DNA of 9,707 nucleotides, from NCBI GenBank assembly GCA_937916355.1, contig CALFTM010000056.1:1-9707 (forward strand). Reading direction: 5' to 3'. The notes beneath the pieces are model-generated. The model had not been told where the DNA came from, did not search any database, and saw nothing but the letters and a program-made list of their open reading frames with translations. Shown in pieces: positions 6,026 through 9,707 of the stretch (position 1 is its first letter; each line of letters starts with the position of its first letter). Both the position numbers and the translations under genes were made by a program. This DNA comes from an uncultured Bacteroidales bacterium. Its GTDB lineage: Bacteria; Bacteroidota; Bacteroidia; Bacteroidales; Paludibacteraceae.

Positions 6026-6255
6026 AAGGAGAAAGTAGCAAAAAAACGAATTTGCAAACAGAATTTCATTTCACAGCCATAAAAGACAAGTTTCTGATGA
6101 AATAGAAAATCACCCAATTTTTGTGCAATCTGTCCTATCATTTTATTCTGAGCGAGTTATCTTTTCTTGTAAAAGTTACTTGAAAAAAATTTCTCTATAT
6201 CCTTCAAAAATAATACTTTTACAGATTTCAAATATGTTATTATTGAAGCGTTAAA

Positions 6256-7161
6256 ATGGTATCACTATCCATCTGCATACCCATATTCAATCATGATTGT
6301 ACCGACCTGATTAACAGGTTGGATGAGCAGTGTGTGCAATCTGGCATCAACTACGAAATAATCTTGATAGACGATTGTTCGTCCCTGCACAAAGAGGCGA
6401 ACCGTATGCTTGCACAACTTCCGAATGTGCAATACACCGAATTACCTCAAAACATTGGAAGAGCCGCCATCCGCAACAGATTGGCGGAAACAGCACGGTT
6501 CAGTCATCTGCTTTTTATGGATTGTGACACCCAAATCATTGATAGCCAATTTATCCCAAAATACTTATTCGCTGTAAAGGAGTGTAATGCGGATGTGATA
6601 TTGGGTGGTGTTTGCTATTCCGACGAAATGCCCCAACAACCCTACCTCCTAAGATGGGTCTACGGGAAAAATCGTGAAGAGAGACCTGCCCACAAACGAA
6701 ACTTACAACCCTATAGGGCATTCACCGCATTCAACGCCCTCATCCGAAAAGAGGTATTTGAAAAAGTGCGATTTGACGAATCTCTTAAAACATACGGGCA
6801 TGAAGACACGCTGCTCGGTTGGCAGATGAAAAAAGAAAATTTCATCATGACACACATTGATAATCCTACAAGGAAAATCGGACTGGCAACAAGTGATACA
6901 TACCTGAAAAGGAATGCTGAGGCGGTCGAAAACCTTTGGAAGATTTATCAAAAAATCGAGGAAAAAAAGTTATTCAGAGAGGATGTCAAAATCTTAAAAT
7001 ATTTCCATGTCTTAAAGCAAATGTGTATTGAAAAAATATTTTACAAAACCATTCGCATATTTAACGGAGCTATATTTAAAAACTTAAAATCAGATAAGCC
7101 CAATCTTCATTTATTAGACTTATACAAACTTGCGACTTTGTGCCAAGTTTCACTTAAATAA
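6256..7161 (+). CDS. Family 2 (GT-A) glycosyltransferase
   Basis: A 301-residue protein that should transfer a sugar from a nucleotide-sugar donor to a glycan or lipid-linked acceptor at the cytoplasmic face. The GT-A fold motifs are in order: 'SICIPIFNHD' (5-14), the nucleotide-binding 'IILIDDCSS' (35-43) with Asp39-Asp40, 'NIGRAAIRNRL' (66-76), the metal-binding D-C-D at 89-91 in 'LFMDCDTQ', and the acidic catalytic 'YGHEDTLLGWQM' (180-191) with Glu183-Asp184. The C-terminal ~70 residues are basic and carry no clear membrane helix. Length is normal for a GT2 enzyme. Donor and acceptor cannot be read from sequence. No consensus promoter was found in the 233 bases upstream. The T9SS protease gene starts 10 bases after its stop, so the two are probably one operon. 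A role in lipopolysaccharide, or in glycosylating or anchoring exported protein, is inference. Confidence 0.92.
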   Translation: MVSLSICIPIFNHDCTDLINRLDEQCVQSGINYEIILIDDCSSLHKEANRMLAQLPNVQYTELPQNIGRAAIRNRLAETARFSHLLFMDCDTQIIDSQFIPKYLFAVKECNADVILGGVCYSDEMPQQPYLLRWVYGKNREERPAHKRNLQPYRAFTAFNALIRKEVFEKVRFDESLKTYGHEDTLLGWQMKKENFIMTHIDNPTRKIGLATSDTYLKRNAEAVENLWKIYQKIEEKKLFREDVKILKYFHVLKQMCIEKIFYKTIRIFNGAIFKNLKSDKPNLHLLDLYKLATLCQVSLK

Positions 7162-7171
7162 TTTCCAAATC

Positions 7172-9355
7172 ATGAAAAAAAGAATCTTTACGTTTTTATT
7201 CATTATATCGTCCTTCTGTTGCTGGACAAATGCACAACGAAGCTATGGAGGTTTCCCATTAGCAGAGTCTTCTGCCTCTTCATTAAGGAGTTTGACAAAT
7301 GACGAATGGGTAGAAATGCCTCCTTTTGATATTTCAATGGTACAGAAAGATTCTTCTCAAATAAAAATCGGAGGATTACAGTTTGCCCACGCATTTAAAA
7401 CTCAGCTGACTCCTCAGAATTGTGGAGAGAGGAAAATTTTAAGTAATGGTTCTAAGCTTTGGAGAGTGAAAATCCGCTCGACAGACGCTCTATCAATCAA
7501 CCTGATTTTCAATAAATTTCAATTGAAAGGAAATTCCAAATTATTTTTATACTCCCCCGATTACTCCACCATATTGGGTGCATATACAAAGGATAATAAC
7601 CGACCAGATAGCATATTGGCAACAACTCCCATAGAAGGTGATGAAATCATTGTAGAGTATATTGAAGAGGTTGGCGCAACCGGGGAAATCTCCATCGGTC
7701 AGGTAAATCATGGTTTTAGGGATTTTAAAGCATACCCTTCTTTCGGATTGGCAGCGGAATGTAATGCAGATGTCAGTTGCCAAGATGTGCCTGATGGCTC
7801 ACGCAGATGTGTCGCCCTCATGGTCGTCAATGGAACAAATTTGTGCAGCGGTTCTCTCATCAATAACACGCAGGAGGACGGAACTCCCTATTTTTTAACC
7901 GCGGCACATTGTTTTTCTCTCACTTCCGACACCATGAGTGCCAGCCAATTGGCCTCCACCTGCCTCTATTTTTTCAACTACGAGACACCCTACTGTCTTC
8001 CGAATGTACAAGGGTCTTTGGAAATGAGCATTTCTGGCTCTACGGTGCGGGCAATCCTCTCTACGAACGATATGATATTGATGAAACTGGACGAAAAACC
8101 TCCTGTAGAATATAATACATATTATGCAGGTTGGAACATCTCCCCAACAATAGAGGGTACAGTCTACACCGTACATCACCCTAAAGGGGATGTAAAGAAA
8201 TATGCACGTTCTCTCTCTGCCCCAATTCCTGCTACATTCAATAATTCTGACATCCATCTCAACGCGAATGTGCATTGGATCGTATCGGGATGGGAAAAGG
8301 GTGTGACAGAGGGTGGCTCGTCGGGTTCTCCTCTTTTCGATTCTGACAATAGAATCATTGGGGCACTGACCGGAGGATATGAGCCGTCCGGATGCGACAT
8401 AAAAAGTCGTGACGCATTCTATCGCATCAATACTGCATGGAAAGGTAGAAATGAAAACCGCTCTCTATATAGTTGGTTGGATCCAACGCAAAGTGGGAGA
8501 ACAACACTCGACGGACTGGAGCCCTACCAATATTCATGCGAAAGATTATCAAATTATCAGAAAGGTGACAAACTGTTTTACTCGGAAGAGCACCTCGACG
8601 AAAATTTCATTGCGGGTAGCAACGAACTTGAAATTTATGAATTTGCAGAAAAATTTGATTCGGACGGCGGACTCCTTTTGGGTTGTTATCTGATTGCGGA
8701 AGAGGCAACCTATCATGCAGAAGATACCATCTGGATGAAAATATACGATGGTGATCTATTCCCAGAAAAATTGCTACACAAACAACGTGTTCGCATCACC
8801 TCCACTCAATACGAAGCTAATGATTTTTCTGAAAAAGAGTTTATACAACTCTCTTCAAGAGATAATTATCTGAATTTCACCACTCCTATTGAAGTGGACA
8901 GCACATTTTTTGTCGCAATTGAAATCCCTCAAAAAATGAAAAAGAGATTTGGAATACTTGCGGCGGAAGCTACTTCCTCAAATGTCAATACCGCATACTT
9001 CAAATCTAAAGATTCTTGGAAGCAACTTTCAGAAAGTCCGATAGCTCAACGTAATTTTTCGTTGTTCTTAAATCCGCTCATGCAGACACAAAAGAAGACC
9101 TCCATCCAAGAGCCCTACTCTGACGAGCTTCATGTTCAGGTTTTCCCGAATCCAACTTCTGGAGAGGTGCAAATCATCTGTGATGAGCAGCCCTCAAAAA
9201 TCGAATTGTTTTCAATGAGAGGAGAGATTTTAAATGTGGTTTATCCGCAATCTAAAATCTCCACACTACAAATGGATCAATTGCCTTGTGGCATATATGT
9301 AGTTCGAGTGGTGTTTGAATCTCACTCTGAAAGGGTGAAAATCATCAAACAGTGA
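7172..9355 (+). CDS. T9SS-secreted lysyl-endopeptidase-like serine protease (S1 fold)
   Basis: A 727-residue precursor. The frame is open to an ATG at 7130, but that would overlap the glycosyltransferase end and bury the signal peptide. The ATG at 7172 gives a clean signal (MKKRIFTFLFIIS...TNAQ, 1-22). A propeptide-like region follows (about 23-195). The protease domain (about 196-452) has the triad His246 ('LTAAHC'), Asp300 ('STNDMILMKL') and Ser384 ('GGSSGSPLF'), and ends with 'WLDPTQSG...DGLEPY', all typical of the Achromobacter protease I / Porphyromonas PepK group. By alignment from memory, Asp414 ('SRDAFYR') sits where the Lys-specificity Asp lies. Cysteines 197, 203, 225, 247, 275 and 408 fit the three known disulfides. 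About 200 residues of unassigned region follow. A T9SS sorting domain starts at about 653 ('VFPNPTSGE') and ends 'GIYVVRVVF...KIIKQ'. Expected at the surface or secreted, cutting after lysine. Confidence 0.93.
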   Translation: MKKRIFTFLFIISSFCCWTNAQRSYGGFPLAESSASSLRSLTNDEWVEMPPFDISMVQKDSSQIKIGGLQFAHAFKTQLTPQNCGERKILSNGSKLWRVKIRSTDALSINLIFNKFQLKGNSKLFLYSPDYSTILGAYTKDNNRPDSILATTPIEGDEIIVEYIEEVGATGEISIGQVNHGFRDFKAYPSFGLAAECNADVSCQDVPDGSRRCVALMVVNGTNLCSGSLINNTQEDGTPYFLTAAHCFSLTSDTMSASQLASTCLYFFNYETPYCLPNVQGSLEMSISGSTVRAILSTNDMILMKLDEKPPVEYNTYYAGWNISPTIEGTVYTVHHPKGDVKKYARSLSAPIPATFNNSDIHLNANVHWIVSGWEKGVTEGGSSGSPLFDSDNRIIGALTGGYEPSGCDIKSRDAFYRINTAWKGRNENRSLYSWLDPTQSGRTTLDGLEPYQYSCERLSNYQKGDKLFYSEEHLDENFIAGSNELEIYEFAEKFDSDGGLLLGCYLIAEEATYHAEDTIWMKIYDGDLFPEKLLHKQRVRITSTQYEANDFSEKEFIQLSSRDNYLNFTTPIEVDSTFFVAIEIPQKMKKRFGILAAEATSSNVNTAYFKSKDSWKQLSESPIAQRNFSLFLNPLMQTQKKTSIQEPYSDELHVQVFPNPTSGEVQIICDEQPSKIELFSMRGEILNVVYPQSKISTLQMDQLPCGIYVVRVVFESHSERVKIIKQ

Positions 9356-9358
9356 TTG

Positions 9359-9620
9359 AACAATTATCACCTCCCCATATTTGTCAGCCACCCAACAGTT
9401 GTTGGTTGCCTTTGTAGGAATATCCAAGGAAAGGGACGGCTGTTATTTGTTCTGCTGGTACGCCTCGTCCGGCAAGCCCTCGCCCAGCTCGTTGATGTAG
9501 TACCATCTGCCTTTGTAGAAGGCGGTAGCCATGCCGAATTTCAGTGCTGAAAAAGACATACCTCCTGGATATGTGTCGCAAACAAAAGGTACATATTGCT
9601 ATTAAAAATTTTGCTCTCAT
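9359..9620 (-). pseudogene. Decayed gene for a small exported protein
   Basis: Read leftward, an ATG at 9618-9620 opens a signal-like start (MRAKFLIAICTF). Its frame soon turns into unlikely Arg-rich sequence. A neighbouring frame reads as natural protein: 'QYVPFVCDTYPGG', then 'MATAFYKGRWYYINELGEG' up to a TAA at 9443-9445, and beyond that stop the same frame still looks coding ('LDIPTKATNNCWVADKYGE'). The G-R-W-Y-Y-I-N-x-x-G stretch resembles WG/KWG-type beta repeats. I read this as a remnant with one frameshift or small deletion near the signal cleavage site and one in-frame stop. Alternatively, only the 38-codon frame from the ATG at 9557-9559 to 9443 is a small gene. It runs convergent to the protease gene, with no clear terminator between them. 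Confidence 0.5.
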
Positions 9621-9652
9621 GTTAATTGTTGCAATTTTTAAATTTCTGAAAT

Positions 9653-9707
9653 TTATATCACCGCCTCATAAATCCGCTTTCCGTCATGCTCCACCCACTC
9701 CGGCTCT
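9653..9707 (-). CDS. 3' tip of a minus-strand gene running off the window
   Basis: From the right edge a minus-strand frame reads 17 residues (EPEWVEHDGKRIYEAVI) to a TAA at 9653-9655. The composition is protein-like and GC-richer than the spacer that follows it, but the piece is too short to name. It lies 32 bases upstream of the decayed gene on the same strand, so it could belong to the same unit. Confidence 0.4.
   Translation of the reverse strand, partial: EPEWVEHDGKRIYEAVI

Noticed and set aside
6063..6103. ATTTCAT/ATGAAAT inverted repeat after paralog 2
   Set aside because: Seven AT-rich pairs across a 27-base loop with no T-run, too weak to call. The rest of 6023-6255 shows no gene or clear signal.
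6214..6221. TACTTTTA just upstream of the glycosyltransferase as a -7 element
   Set aside because: Last base departs from TAnnTTTG and no TTG lies 19-21 bases upstream. A similar ATACTTTTA occurs in the leader of the repeat gene before 5111, so it may be chance in AT-rich DNA.
7895..8275. 126-codon minus-strand frame
   Set aside because: Lies wholly inside the protease domain, whose catalytic motifs are intact on the plus strand. It is an antisense shadow.
9352..9370. Possible terminator after the protease gene
   Set aside because: Only a 5-bp stem (GTGAT/ATCAC) with no following T-run.

Overview
The window looks like a chromosomal stretch of a Bacteroidota (Bacteroidales-like) genome. Three things support this. 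Promoters fit the Bacteroidota pattern TTG-N19-TAnnTTTG (clearest at 200-229 and 2602-2631). Start codons lack classical Shine-Dalgarno sequences and sit behind A/T-rich leaders. Finally, one complete protein, and probably one partial one, ends in a type IX secretion system (T9SS) C-terminal sorting domain. No rRNA, tRNA, CRISPR array, transposase or phage gene was found. The genus cannot be fixed from this sequence alone.

Layout. 1-148 is the 3' end of a rightward gene, probably a T9SS-exported protein, closed by a terminator. 222-1333 is a very AT-rich two-gene unit of small unknown membrane proteins with its own promoter and a terminator shared with the convergent gene. 1404-2321 (minus) and 5111-6022 (plus) are paralogous exported proteins of about 300 aa, built from nine 26-residue YD/RHS-like repeats. 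They point away from each other and flank a three-gene metabolic segment: a YqhD/BdhA-type NAD(P)H alcohol dehydrogenase (2666-3847), a YkvA/DUF1232 membrane protein (3949-4344) and a hotdog-fold acyl-CoA thioesterase on the minus strand (4401-4802). 6256-9355 is a GT2 glycosyltransferase followed after 10 bases by a T9SS-exported lysyl-endopeptidase-like serine protease. 9359-9707 holds a decayed minus-strand gene and the 3' tip of another minus-strand gene running off the window.

How the genes relate. The glycosyltransferase and protease are probably one transcription unit. T9SS cargo is anchored to lipopolysaccharide in relatives such as Porphyromonas, so a surface-glycan link is possible but inferred. 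The dehydrogenase and thioesterase are soluble metabolic enzymes that share no obvious pathway with each other or with the repeat proteins.

No clearly new multi-gene system is evident. The items most worth following are the inverted pair of repeat-protein paralogs, with signs of recent internal repeat duplication, and the protease, which keeps the lysyl-endopeptidase catalytic and Lys-specificity residues but appears to lack the accessory Trp/His pair.
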